Source: UBA2377 sp964429385
Lineage (GTDB): Bacteria; Verrucomicrobiota; Verrucomicrobiia; Opitutales; Opitutaceae
Length of the DNA: 64,000 nucleotides
Assembly: GCA_964429385.1 (NCBI GenBank)
Contig: CAYSBR010000004.1
Coordinates: 62,001-126,000, forward strand
Direction of reading: 5' to 3'
Shown: piece by piece, positions 37,073 through 45,009 of the stretch
Layout: every line of letters starts with the position of its first letter
How positions within the stretch are numbered: position 1 is the stretch's first letter
Made by a program: the position numbers and the translations under genes
The notes under the pieces: model-generated
Seen by the model: only the letters and a program-made list of their open reading frames with translations
Told to the model about the DNA's origin: nothing
Database searches by the model: none

Positions 37073-38155
37073 TTATTGCAGCCACTCTGCGAATTCAGGA
37101 GTGTGCGTTTCCTGAAATGGGGTGGCCGATGAGAGATCGGTGTGGATCCAGCGCACAGCCAGGCGGTGTTGGGTGGCCAGCGGCAGGCCGGCGGAGGGCC
37201 CGAGCGCGTAGAGTGCCGTCGCCCACGCGTCGGCTTCCATGCAGGTTGACGCGAGCACCGTGACGCTGTGCAGGGCGTCGGGCGAATGGGGAGTGCCTGC
37301 CGGCGGGATAATATGGCCCACGCTGCCGGTCGGATCGTCGAAGCGGTGATGGGTGTTGCCGGAGGTGGCGATGGCGGTTGCGCAGAGTGCGGCCACCGTT
37401 GCGGGCAGGGTGGCCGGAGATTCGAGCTGGCACCACCAAGGCTGGCCATCGGGTTTGCTGCCGCGTCCGCGGGCCTCGCCGCCGATTTCGATGAAGTGGT
37501 CGGTCCAGCCGGCGGTGTGGAGGCGGTCGGACGCGAGATCGACCGCGTAGCCTTTGGCAATCGAGCAGAGATCGAGCTTAAGTCCGCCGGGTTGCCGCAC
37601 GGCGGGACGGTGGGAATCGAATTCAAGGCGGCGGAAATCGGCGTTGCCCCGGGCCGACTGCACGGCGGGCGCGTTCAACGGTAAACGCCGGGCCGGATCG
37701 GTGGGGCCGAAGCCAAGGAGATCGGTCACGACGCCGAGGGAGGGATTATAGGCCCCCTCGGTGAGCGCGGCGATGGCCAGTGCGCGTTGCAGGACAAACG
37801 CGGTTTCCGGTGCGAGCGGAACCCATTCACCGGAAGTGGCCCGGGCGAAGCGGCCCAGATCGGAGTCGGGCTCCCATGGGCTCATCAAGGCGACGATGCG
37901 TTGAAATGTATGGGTGAGCAGGGTGTTGGCCGCATGTGGGTCGTCGGCCTTGGCCGTGGACCGGGCGACGAGCCGGGCGCGCCAATAGGTGCCCATGGTG
38001 GCACCGGTCAGCGACCAGACCGGCCGGGCGGGAGCGCCGCCTCCGCGGGTGAGGGAGGGCGGCAGATGCGGAGGAATCAGGACGCGACGAACGCGGCCGG
38101 CCGGGTGGGATTCACCGGCCGGTGTGAGGTCGTCGTGCTCGGCGAGAGCAGGCAT
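37073..38155 (-). CDS. apbE: ApbE-type FAD:protein FMN transferase
   Basis: Covalently attaches FMN to Thr/Ser residues of target proteins using FAD. The 360-residue product carries ApbE motifs: GATMGTYWRARL near residue 52, KLDLCSIAKGYAVD, FIEIGGEARGRG, ATSGNTHHRF and EADAWATALYALG. There is no obvious lipobox or signal peptide, so it may be cytoplasmic or start further in. It is the last gene of the PepSY-DUF2271-DUF4198-ApbE run (gap 9 bp after DUF4198). The PepSY-type membrane protein next door is the likely flavinylation target, as in periplasmic flavin-based electron transfer systems. Confidence 0.9.
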   Translation of the reverse strand: MPALAEHDDLTPAGESHPAGRVRRVLIPPHLPPSLTRGGGAPARPVWSLTGATMGTYWRARLVARSTAKADDPHAANTLLTHTFQRIVALMSPWEPDSDLGRFARATSGEWVPLAPETAFVLQRALAIAALTEGAYNPSLGVVTDLLGFGPTDPARRLPLNAPAVQSARGNADFRRLEFDSHRPAVRQPGGLKLDLCSIAKGYAVDLASDRLHTAGWTDHFIEIGGEARGRGSKPDGQPWWCQLESPATLPATVAALCATAIATSGNTHHRFDDPTGSVGHIIPPAGTPHSPDALHSVTVLASTCMEADAWATALYALGPSAGLPLATQHRLAVRWIHTDLSSATPFQETHTPEFAEWLQ

Positions 38156-38164
38156 CCGGCCGCG

Positions 38165-39013
38165 TTACTCGGGCAGAACTTCAAAGGTGGCGACGTAGGT
38201 GAAAACTTTTTCCGAAGGCACGCCATGGAGCTGGCCGGTGGTGGTGGCGGTGATTTCAATCCAATAGCGGCCGGACTGGGGCCAGTTGATGGTTACCACG
38301 CCGTTGTCACCGGTGTGCAGGACCGTTTCACCTGCCTCGTTGCGGTAGCGGTCATCGCCGAGGACGACCGCGACTTCGGCCTTGGCGGCGGGCTGGCCGT
38401 CGAGCAGGACGCGGAAGGAGGCGGCATCGCCGGTGAAGAGATCGTTCGGATGGGTGAGGTATTCGACTTCGATACCCTTGCCTTCGACTTTGAGATTCTC
38501 AGTGGAGGGATTGCCGAGGGTGACGAAGGTGACGACCTTGCGGCCGCCGCTTTCGCGGAGCTTGAAACCGGGCTTGGCTGCCATGCCTTCGGCTGCGAGG
38601 GTCTCCGGGGTGCCGCGCCAGCGTTTTACCTGGCCGGCTTCCTCATAAGATCCGAAGAGATCGCCGGCGCCGCCACCCGGGCGACGGCCCATGCCGGGTT
38701 TGAGAGAGATGCGGTAGGTGCCCTGTTGCTGGAGGTGAAGCTCGAAGGCGCTGCGAATCCGGCCGGTGGCGCCGTTTTGCAGTTCCACGGTGGAACCGTT
38801 GGGAGCGAATACTTCGACCTGCTCAAGTGAGACGCCGCGATGGTTTGGGAAGAAGAGATTGTTGGAGACGGCGGCATCGACGGAAACCCACTGGTCGGTG
38901 CCCGAGAGCACGGTGACGCCGGGCAGAATCCAGATGCGGTGGGCCTGGGCGGTAAGGGCGCCGAGCAGGAGCGCGGCGGCGAGGGCGAGGAGGGAGCGGG
39001 GATGCATGATCAT
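38165..39013 (-). CDS. DUF4198-type secreted protein (NikM-like)
   Basis: A 282-residue exported protein with a signal peptide (HPRSLLALAAALLLGALTAQA) followed directly by HRIWILPGVTVL, the DUF4198 beginning whose His is often a metal ligand right at the mature N-terminus. It contains two Ig-like sandwiches and ends in VFTYVATFEVLPE. DUF4198 proteins resemble NikM and typically sit beside nickel, cobalt or iron uptake. It is in the same operon as PepSY, DUF2271 and ApbE. Confidence 0.78.
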   Translation of the reverse strand: MIMHPRSLLALAAALLLGALTAQAHRIWILPGVTVLSGTDQWVSVDAAVSNNLFFPNHRGVSLEQVEVFAPNGSTVELQNGATGRIRSAFELHLQQQGTYRISLKPGMGRRPGGGAGDLFGSYEEAGQVKRWRGTPETLAAEGMAAKPGFKLRESGGRKVVTFVTLGNPSTENLKVEGKGIEVEYLTHPNDLFTGDAASFRVLLDGQPAAKAEVAVVLGDDRYRNEAGETVLHTGDNGVVTINWPQSGRYWIEITATTTGQLHGVPSEKVFTYVATFEVLPE

Positions 39014-39021
39014 GGCTGGAT

Positions 39022-39540
39022 TCAGTGGGTTTGACGGAGAGTGATAGCGCCGAGTTCTCGTTCGCCGCGGGCGGAAACGTCGATTCTGGCGGTCTTGGAC
39101 CAGGTGAAGGGCACGCGCACGAGTTCGCGGCCGCCGACTTCGCGGGCGGCTTCGACCACGAGGGTATAATCGCCTTCGGCCAGATTGGCGGTGAGGGCGA
39201 CGGGGAGTTTTACCTCGTGCGTGCCGACGGGGCGGGTCGGGCCGCTGAGGCCGTCGATCGGGAGATCAAGTTCGCGACCGGACTTGCGCCACCATTGGCG
39301 GAGGTCCTTGAGCCAGGTTTCGCCTTCGTCGTTACGCATCTTGACGTCATACCAGACGGCAATGTCGGTGTGCTTTTTGTCGGGGCCTTCGAGCCAGACG
39401 GCGACGTAGGGCCGGTGATATTCCGCGACGTCGATCCGGGGGATCTCGATGGTGGCGGTCAGTTCACCGGCTGCGGCTACGCTCGCGAGGGCGAGTCCGG
39501 GGGCGAGGCGGGCAAGAGTTTGACGGATGACAGGTGACAT
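39022..39540 (-). CDS. DUF2271-type periplasmic protein
   Basis: A 172-residue exported protein with an N-terminal signal (LARLAPGLALASVAAAG) and DUF2271 hallmarks: IEIPRIDVAEYHRPYVAVWLEG, VWYDVKMRNDEGETWLKDLRQWWRKSG and SGPTRPVGTHEVKLP. DUF2271 proteins nearly always occur with PepSY-TM proteins, DUF4198 and ApbE, forming a periplasmic flavin-linked redox system. Its own activity is unknown; it is 18 bp after the PepSY gene and 8 bp before the DUF4198 gene. Confidence 0.8.
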   Translation of the reverse strand: MSPVIRQTLARLAPGLALASVAAAGELTATIEIPRIDVAEYHRPYVAVWLEGPDKKHTDIAVWYDVKMRNDEGETWLKDLRQWWRKSGRELDLPIDGLSGPTRPVGTHEVKLPVALTANLAEGDYTLVVEAAREVGGRELVRVPFTWSKTARIDVSARGERELGAITLRQTH

Positions 39541-39558
39541 AGAGGCGGAAGTGGGATG

Positions 39559-40230
39559 TCAGGAGTGGACGAAAAGCATGAGGATGGCGAAGGGCAGGAG
39601 AATGCCGGCGATGACGATGGGCCAGGTGGAGGGGCGCCGCTTGGCGTGCACAAACAGAAGGGCGAGACCGGTCAGGCAGAACACGATGCAGGCGATGGAA
39701 AAGAGGTCCATGAACAGGACCCACTCGGGGCCGGTGTGGCGGCCTTTGTGCAGGTCGTTGAGGTAGGAGATCCAGCCGCGACGGGTGACTTCGTGGACGA
39801 CTTCTCCCGTGTAGCGGTCGATGCTCATCCAGCCATCGCCGCCCGGACGCGGGAGATCCACATAGATGTCGTCGAATGACCACTCCAAGGCGCGTCCTCC
39901 CACGGCCACGCCCATCTCGGCATCAAGCCAGTGGCGGAGCGGAGCGGGCAGCGGTTGTTTGATTTCGGCGGCCTCGTCCGTGGGTTCAATCAGGACGAGC
40001 AGATCAGGCGGCAGCTTGGCCGTGTTTTGGGTGACGACGGGCTTGGCACTGATGGCCCCCGCGTGGTTGAGGGTGATGCCGGTGAAGGCGAAGAGCAGCA
40101 TCGAGGCGAGACAGATGGCGCTGCTGACCCAATGCCAGAGGTAGAATTGCTTGGTCCACCAGGCCTTGGCGCTGCGCTTGGCGGGAGCCGGAGAGGGCCT
40201 GGCCGAACCAGCTTGGGCAGGCAGGCTCAC
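39559..40230 (-). CDS. PepSY-TM-type membrane protein
   Basis: A 223-residue membrane protein starting at GTG. TM1 (residues about 34-55: HWVSSAICLASMLLFAFTGITL) with a pair of histidines usable as haem or metal ligands (FYLWHW), a periplasmic PepSY-like region (about 60-150), then TM2 (about 172-192) and TM3 (about 200-220) with another HxxR element (NDLHKGRHTGPEW). This small PepSY family is linked to iron-reductase-like electron transfer and to ApbE flavinylation. It heads the DUF2271-DUF4198-ApbE operon, downstream of a 305-bp gap. Confidence 0.82.
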   Translation of the reverse strand: MSLPAQAGSARPSPAPAKRSAKAWWTKQFYLWHWVSSAICLASMLLFAFTGITLNHAGAISAKPVVTQNTAKLPPDLLVLIEPTDEAAEIKQPLPAPLRHWLDAEMGVAVGGRALEWSFDDIYVDLPRPGGDGWMSIDRYTGEVVHEVTRRGWISYLNDLHKGRHTGPEWVLFMDLFSIACIVFCLTGLALLFVHAKRRPSTWPIVIAGILLPFAILMLFVHS

Positions 40231-40535
40231 GCGGGGGACGAAATCGGGCTCCAGCTTGCGGGGCCGAAGAGCCGCGCAAGCTGTGCGTTTGCCTCCAAGT
40301 GTTGGACGAGGGATTCGCTTTCGAAGCGAGCGTGAGGGTGTATTAACATTTCTGCACCATTAGCCTTAAGGCGTGACACCGGGTGTTAATGCGGGTGCGC
40401 CCAAGCAGACTGAGATTAAAGATATCATCCGCCGCCGGCCTGAAAGCTTGCCTCATGATTTTGACCTGTGTTTTCGCGAGAAAACTTTTGAGAGGAGTCC
40501 AGGGAACCGACGGCGGCGGATGAAAATGGAAAAGA
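40231..40535. promoter_or_regulatory. 305-bp intergenic region rich in palindromes
   Basis: This gap between piuC and the PepSY operon carries no convincing gene. It holds a small hairpin (TCGCTT-TCG-AAGCGA at 40315-40329), two short palindromes (GCCTTAAGGC at 40363-40372 and ACACCGGGTGT at 40376-40386), and a 13-bp inverted repeat (40425-40437 with 40511-40523). The promoter of the PepSY operon must be here. A candidate terminator of piuC (hairpin 40543-40558 over its last codons, followed by T-rich sequence on the minus strand) sits at its edge. Confidence 0.5.
40425..40523. repeat. 13-bp inverted repeat with 73-bp spacer
   Basis: TCATCCGCCGCCG at 40425-40437 pairs perfectly with its reverse complement at 40511-40523. 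The spacer is AT-richer than the surroundings. Without copies elsewhere in the window I cannot say whether it is a transposon relic, an RNA structure or chance. Confidence 0.6.
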
Positions 40536-41213
40536 TCACATTTCCGCCCATTGGCGGAGGAGGTTGTGATATACCCCGGTGAGCTGGATGACCGAGGGAT
40601 GGGTGGCCATGTCGGCGCCGAAGCGTTGAATGGCGATGTCCATGTCGAAGAGCAGGCGGCGCCGCTCCGTGTCGCGGATCATGGATTGCAGCCAGAAGAA
40701 CGCGCAAAGGCGGGTGCCACGGGTGACAGGCGTGACTTCATGCAGGCTGGTGGAAGGGTAGAGAATCATGTGCCCGGCGGGGAGCTTAACGGCTTTGGTT
40801 CCGTAAGTGTCCTCAATGATGAGATCGCCGCCGTCGTAGTCACCGGGCTCATTGAAGAAGAGTGTGCAGGAGAGGTCGGTGCGGATTCGCTGGCCGTTCG
40901 GCATCGAACGGATGGAACCGTCCACATGGGGGCCGAAGGTCTGACCGCCGGAGTAACGGTTGAAATAGGGGGGCAGCACATGCAGCGGCAGTGCGGCGGA
41001 CATGAAGAGCGGGTTGGCTCCGAGGGCCTGCAGGATCATCTGGCCGACCTGTCGGCCGGCGGAACTTTCAGCGGGCAGTTGCTCGTTGTTTTTCACCCGC
41101 GCACCCTGGTGACCGGCGGTGGCGCGACCATCCACCCATTCGGCTGCCGTGAGCAGCTGGCGGGCTTCGGTCACCTGCGCGGGAGAGAGGACATCGGGGA
41201 TGGCGAGGAGCAT
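40536..41213 (-). CDS. piuC: PKHD-type Fe(II)/2-oxoglutarate hydroxylase PiuC
   Basis: A 225-residue dioxygenase of the PiuC/YbiX family, associated with siderophore use next to TonB receptors. The start MLLAIPDVLSPAQVTEARQLL, the ARVKNNEQLP block, the iron ligands in FGPHVDGSIR (HxD) and STSLHEVTPVTRG (distal His), and the 2-oxoglutarate Arg nearby are all characteristic. It follows the TonB receptor on the same strand after 85 bp, matching the usual Fiu-YbiX arrangement. Its substrate is not known. Confidence 0.93.
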   Translation of the reverse strand: MLLAIPDVLSPAQVTEARQLLTAAEWVDGRATAGHQGARVKNNEQLPAESSAGRQVGQMILQALGANPLFMSAALPLHVLPPYFNRYSGGQTFGPHVDGSIRSMPNGQRIRTDLSCTLFFNEPGDYDGGDLIIEDTYGTKAVKLPAGHMILYPSTSLHEVTPVTRGTRLCAFFWLQSMIRDTERRRLLFDMDIAIQRFGADMATHPSVIQLTGVYHNLLRQWAEM

Positions 41214-41237
41214 GAGGGAGCAGAAAATGACCGCCGG

Positions 41238-41280
41238 TCCCGGGCAACCCTTATGCTTTCGGCAAGCGGGTTGCCCGGGA
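41238..41280 (-). terminator. 13-bp hairpin between TonB receptor and piuC
   Basis: A perfect 13-bp stem (TCCCGGGCAACCC with GGGTTGCCCGGGA) with a 17-nt loop occupies most of the gap. There is no T-run after it, so it may attenuate rather than stop transcription, or stabilise the receptor mRNA. Confidence 0.55.
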
Positions 41281-41298
41281 ATGAGCGGTGGGCTGACC

Positions 41299-43620
41299 TT
41301 AGAACTTGAGATCGGCGCTCAGGAGGAATGAGCGGGACGACCCCAGCGTTGCGCGGGTGCCGTTCCAGTTGGTGGTGGCCGCGTAGAACTTGTCGGCGAG
41401 GTTGTTGACGTTGAGCCGCACGGTGAAGTGACGGTTGACCTCATAGGCGGCGACGGCGTTGAGGATTGTGTAGGCGGGCAGTTCGCCGGCGTTGCCGTTG
41501 GGGATGATGCGCTCGGCGTCATCGGGGCGGCCAACATAGGAGTCGCCGGTATGCTGGAGGCCGCCGCCAATGGTCAGCCCGAAGGGCAGGCGGTAGGTAG
41601 TCCACAGCGTGGCGCTTACCCGGGGGGTGAAGGCCAGTTCGTCACCATTGGTCGAGGTGCGTGTGCCGTAGTCGCCGGCGTTGGCGGCGAGTCGGGCGGC
41701 GTCCACCGCCGCGCTGTGCTTGCGCTCGCTGTCCATGAAGAGAATGCCGCCGAAGATCTCCCACTCAGGGGTGATCTGGCCGGAGGCGCCGAGCTCCAGA
41801 CCCTGGACGATCTGCTGGGCGTAACCGGCGAAGGTGTTGGCGATGCCGTTGACGGTGCCGGCCATGGCGATGTTGTCGCGTTCGGTGCGGAAGAGGGCCG
41901 CGGTGGCGCTCAGGCGCTTGTTGAAGAGGCTCCACTTCGCGCCGAGCTCGTAATTGGTTGAGCGCTGGACCTTGGAGGCCGTGCTGTTCTGACCGGCGCG
42001 CCAGCCCGGGAAGGCATTGTCGCCTTCGCGTGAGATGTCGGGGTTGGAGAGGAAGGACGCCGGGGGGAGGGCGGCAATGCCGACAGACACGTACAGGCTG
42101 CCGTTTTCGGTGGGCTTGAAGACGAGCCCGAGTTTGCCGCTCACGGTGGTGTCGCTGCGATCATAACCATCGGGGCCCTGCGGTGCGCCGGCCGCGGTGC
42201 GGCTGACGACCGTCACATCGTAGCCTTCGATCCGCAGACCACCGGTGGCCTGCCACTGCGGGTTGATCTGGATCGTGTCGTAGAGGTAGGCGGCGAGGGT
42301 GTCGATTTCCACGTCGGCGGTCTGGGTGGGCACGAGCCCGACGAAGCCCGTCAGGGGACGTTCCGGGTTGGGCGCATCAATCGGCGTGGAGCCCGGGTTG
42401 CCGAGGACGCCGTTGGTGGGATAGCGGTTGGCACTGGAATCCTCGCGGGAGTATTCGATGCCGGCGGACAGGGCGTGCTGGAGGCTGCCGGTCTCGAAGG
42501 ACGCGGCGAGATTGGTGAGGTTGGAGAACGAGGTGTTCTCGCGTTGGTAGCCCTGGCGTTGGGAAGTGGCGACCCGTGTGGCCGGCGTGTAACCGGTGGG
42601 CACGGTGTAGAGCGCATCACGCTCGGTCCGGGACCAGCGGGTTTGATTGCTCAGGCGCAGCGAAGGGGAGAGGTCGTGCTCAATGCGGCCGGTGAGGGCA
42701 TCGGAGGTGATCTGGTCGTAATCGCTCAGATGACCGTAGAAACGGGAGCGGTTGGCTTTGCCCCGGGCGGAGGCATCGTAGCGGATGGTATCCTCAATCA
42801 ATGCGCCGGGCACGCCCCAGTCCGGACGGTCATCCTGCTCCAGATGCTGGTAGGCGAGGCTGACGCGGGTGGGACCGTTGAGGCCGAAGGCCACGGAGGG
42901 CGCGAGGCCCCAGCTGTTTTTCTCGGCGCTCTTGCGGCCGGTGGCGAGACCTCCGTCCTGCCAGAGGGCGTTCAGACGCACGGCGGTGCCGTCGCTGACC
43001 TGCTGGTTGACGTCAAGTGCCGCGCGCACGTTGCCTTTGGAAGTGTGCTCGTCGAACGCATAGCCCACGGTGCCGTTATGGAAGCTCCCCTTGCGCGGGG
43101 TCTTTGTAGCGAGATTGACGTAGCCGCCGGCGCCGCCGCGGCCGTTGTCACCGGAGGGGCCCTTGGCGACTTCAACCTGTTCGGTGTTGAAGACGTCGCG
43201 GAAATAATTGCCGGAATCGCGGACGCCGTCGATGAAGACGCTGCCGCTGGTGTCAAAGCCGCGGAGGCTGAAGTTGCTCGCGCCGGTGGCGAAACCGTTT
43301 TCACCGGCGTTGAAGGTGATGCCCGGTGTGTTGCGAAGCACATCGGTAAGGTTTTGTGCGCCCTGCTGGTTGAAAATCCGGTCGGTGATCACCCCGATGG
43401 TCTGGGGCGTATCCGTGAGGGGAGCGGTGAATTTCGGCGAGGAGACGGCGCGGTTGCGCTGGGCCTGCACCTCGACTTCTGGCAGCACAGTGGGTTCGTT
43501 CTCCGCAGCGGTCGTATCGGCTTTGGCCGCTTGCACGCCGCCTGCCATGACCATGGCGGTCAGTGTGGCCAGGCGACGCTGGAAGATGGATTGGTGGGTT
43601 TTTGGTGTATGGGTCTTCAC
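41299..43620 (-). CDS. TonB-dependent siderophore receptor
   Basis: An outer-membrane receptor of 773 residues that imports ferric siderophores. It starts at GTG 43620 (VKTHTPKTHQSIFQRRLATLTAMVMAGGVQAAKA, a plausible signal peptide); the open frame extends upstream through the promoter region. A plug domain (about residues 60-165: TDTPQTIGVIT, NTPGITFNAGENG, FIDGVRDSGNYFRDVFNTEQVEVAKGP) is followed by a 22-strand barrel ending in SRSFLLSADLKF. The plug matches the Fiu/FhuE-type catecholate or hydroxamate receptors. Two Fur-like palindromes lie upstream, and piuC follows. Confidence 0.93.
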   Translation of the reverse strand: MKTHTPKTHQSIFQRRLATLTAMVMAGGVQAAKADTTAAENEPTVLPEVEVQAQRNRAVSSPKFTAPLTDTPQTIGVITDRIFNQQGAQNLTDVLRNTPGITFNAGENGFATGASNFSLRGFDTSGSVFIDGVRDSGNYFRDVFNTEQVEVAKGPSGDNGRGGAGGYVNLATKTPRKGSFHNGTVGYAFDEHTSKGNVRAALDVNQQVSDGTAVRLNALWQDGGLATGRKSAEKNSWGLAPSVAFGLNGPTRVSLAYQHLEQDDRPDWGVPGALIEDTIRYDASARGKANRSRFYGHLSDYDQITSDALTGRIEHDLSPSLRLSNQTRWSRTERDALYTVPTGYTPATRVATSQRQGYQRENTSFSNLTNLAASFETGSLQHALSAGIEYSREDSSANRYPTNGVLGNPGSTPIDAPNPERPLTGFVGLVPTQTADVEIDTLAAYLYDTIQINPQWQATGGLRIEGYDVTVVSRTAAGAPQGPDGYDRSDTTVSGKLGLVFKPTENGSLYVSVGIAALPPASFLSNPDISREGDNAFPGWRAGQNSTASKVQRSTNYELGAKWSLFNKRLSATAALFRTERDNIAMAGTVNGIANTFAGYAQQIVQGLELGASGQITPEWEIFGGILFMDSERKHSAAVDAARLAANAGDYGTRTSTNGDELAFTPRVSATLWTTYRLPFGLTIGGGLQHTGDSYVGRPDDAERIIPNGNAGELPAYTILNAVAAYEVNRHFTVRLNVNNLADKFYAATTNWNGTRATLGSSRSFLLSADLKF

Positions 43621-43655
43621 GAGATGGTTGGAAAGTGGGTGTTTATAAATGACTG

Positions 43656-43670
43656 TGAGAACAAGTCTCA
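43656..43670. promoter_or_regulatory. Fur-like palindrome 1
   Basis: TGAGAACAAGTCTCA is a 7-1-7 interrupted palindrome 36 bp upstream of the TonB receptor start. Its geometry matches a Fur box (TGATAATnATTATCA in E. coli). A second similar site lies 39 bp further upstream. Repression by an iron-Fur protein is inferred from gene content. Confidence 0.5.
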
Positions 43671-43709
43671 GTAGCCCATGAAAACAGCTCGCCTCGTCAA
43701 TCCTCTTTT

Positions 43710-43724
43710 TGAGAAAAATACTCA
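43710..43724. promoter_or_regulatory. Fur-like palindrome 2
   Basis: TGAGAAAAATACTCA matches palindrome 1 at 11 of 15 positions and also sits inside a larger TTTGAGA...TCTCAAA inverted repeat (to 43732). It lies between the receptor gene and divergent aroB, 54 bp upstream of the aroB start, and a TTGACG -35-like element for the receptor overlaps the gap between the two sites. Confidence 0.5.
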
Positions 43725-43778
43725 GTCTCAAATACAAGCTGATTGACGTTGCTGAAAACCAAGGTGTTAACTCGGGCA

Positions 43779-44864
43779 ATGCGCGCTTCCTTGACCGTTA
43801 ATCTCAGTGAGAGAAGCTATGATATTCATTTCGGTGCAGATTGGAGTGATGCCATTCGCGTGCTGTGGAACGATTTGCAGGCCAAGGGAAGCCGGGTCGC
43901 GGTGTTGACCGATGCGAATCTGGCGGAACGCCAGAATGCCGCTTTGACTGCGATGTTTGGCGAGACGGCGCGGTTCGTCGTAGAGGCGGGCGAGTCGGCC
44001 AAGGCGGTTGGCACCTATGGACAGGTGCTGGAGTTTTTGGCCGGGCAACGCCTGGATCGCGGCGGTGTGTTGTTTGCCGTCGGAGGTGGGGTTATCGGGG
44101 ATTTGGGCGGTTTTGCCGCGGCGTCCTATCTGCGCGGAATCGCTTTTTATCAGGTGCCGACGACCTTGCTGGCGATGGTGGACAGTTCTGTCGGTGGCAA
44201 AACCGGGATCAACCTCGCGGCGGGCAAGAATCTGGCCGGGGCCTTCCATCAGCCCAGGGGAGTTTTCATTGCGACTGATTTGCTGCGCACACTTCCGGCG
44301 CGGGAGTTTGCGGCCGGGGCGGCGGAAGTGATCAAATACGGGCTGCTGGGTGACGCGGCGCTGTTCGCGCGGCTGGAGCAAGCGCCGTTGACGCCCGATA
44401 GCACGGATCTGGCGGCGGTGGTGCGGCAGTGCTGCGCGCTCAAGGCCCGCATCGTTGAGGCGGATGAGCGGGAGCTGGCGGTGGAAGGCGGTCGGGCTCT
44501 GCTCAATCTTGGTCACACTTTCGGCCATGCCATCGAGCAGGTGGCGGGTTACGGCCACTACCTGCATGGCGAGGCCGTGGGGATCGGCCTGTGCGCCGCG
44601 GCACGACTTTCGCACAAGCTGGGGCAGCTCTCCGCCACGGAGGTAATGCGTATCGATGCCGTGGTGGCGGCGCATCAACTGCCGGTGCGCTTGGCGGAAG
44701 CGTTACCGCTGTCCGCGTTGATGGCGGCGGTGGCGCGCGACAAGAAGGTGCGCGCGGGTCTGCCGCGTTTCGTGGTGCTGACCGGGATCGGCGAGGCTGT
44801 GACCCGGGATGGTGTTTCCACGGATCTGGCGGAAGCCTGTTTCCGCGAAGTTGGCGCGGTTTGA
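43779..44864 (+). CDS. aroB: 3-Dehydroquinate synthase
   Basis: Second step of the shikimate pathway, using NAD+ and zinc. The 361-residue protein has the NAD loop GGGVIGDLGGFAA, the PTTLLAMVDSSVGGKTGINL block, the AEVIKYGLLGD segment and zinc-binding LGHTFGHAIEQ with GHYLHGEAVGIG. The ATG at 43779 is preferred to an upstream TTG. It is divergent from the TonB receptor, with the Fur-like sites in between. aroB is usually housekeeping; a link to catechol siderophores is conceivable but not shown. Confidence 0.94.
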   Translation: MRASLTVNLSERSYDIHFGADWSDAIRVLWNDLQAKGSRVAVLTDANLAERQNAALTAMFGETARFVVEAGESAKAVGTYGQVLEFLAGQRLDRGGVLFAVGGGVIGDLGGFAAASYLRGIAFYQVPTTLLAMVDSSVGGKTGINLAAGKNLAGAFHQPRGVFIATDLLRTLPAREFAAGAAEVIKYGLLGDAALFARLEQAPLTPDSTDLAAVVRQCCALKARIVEADERELAVEGGRALLNLGHTFGHAIEQVAGYGHYLHGEAVGIGLCAAARLSHKLGQLSATEVMRIDAVVAAHQLPVRLAEALPLSALMAAVARDKKVRAGLPRFVVLTGIGEAVTRDGVSTDLAEACFREVGAV

Positions 44865-45009
44865 GCTACCGCTGCGTTGGCCATGCCGTCACCCAACGCC
44901 TGTTTCCCGCAAAGACGGAGGTGTGCGCAACTATGCGTAGGCGTATGCCGGTGGCTTGCTTTGACAGGGGTGAAATGGGCGCGCTAGTCGCTTGCGGCAA
45001 ATTTCTTCC

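Noticed and set aside
40373..40582. 69-codon plus-strand frame in the piuC-PepSY gap
   Set aside because: It overlaps the 3' end of piuC antisense and has no ribosome-binding site or recognisable sequence; the palindromes there are better explained as non-coding.
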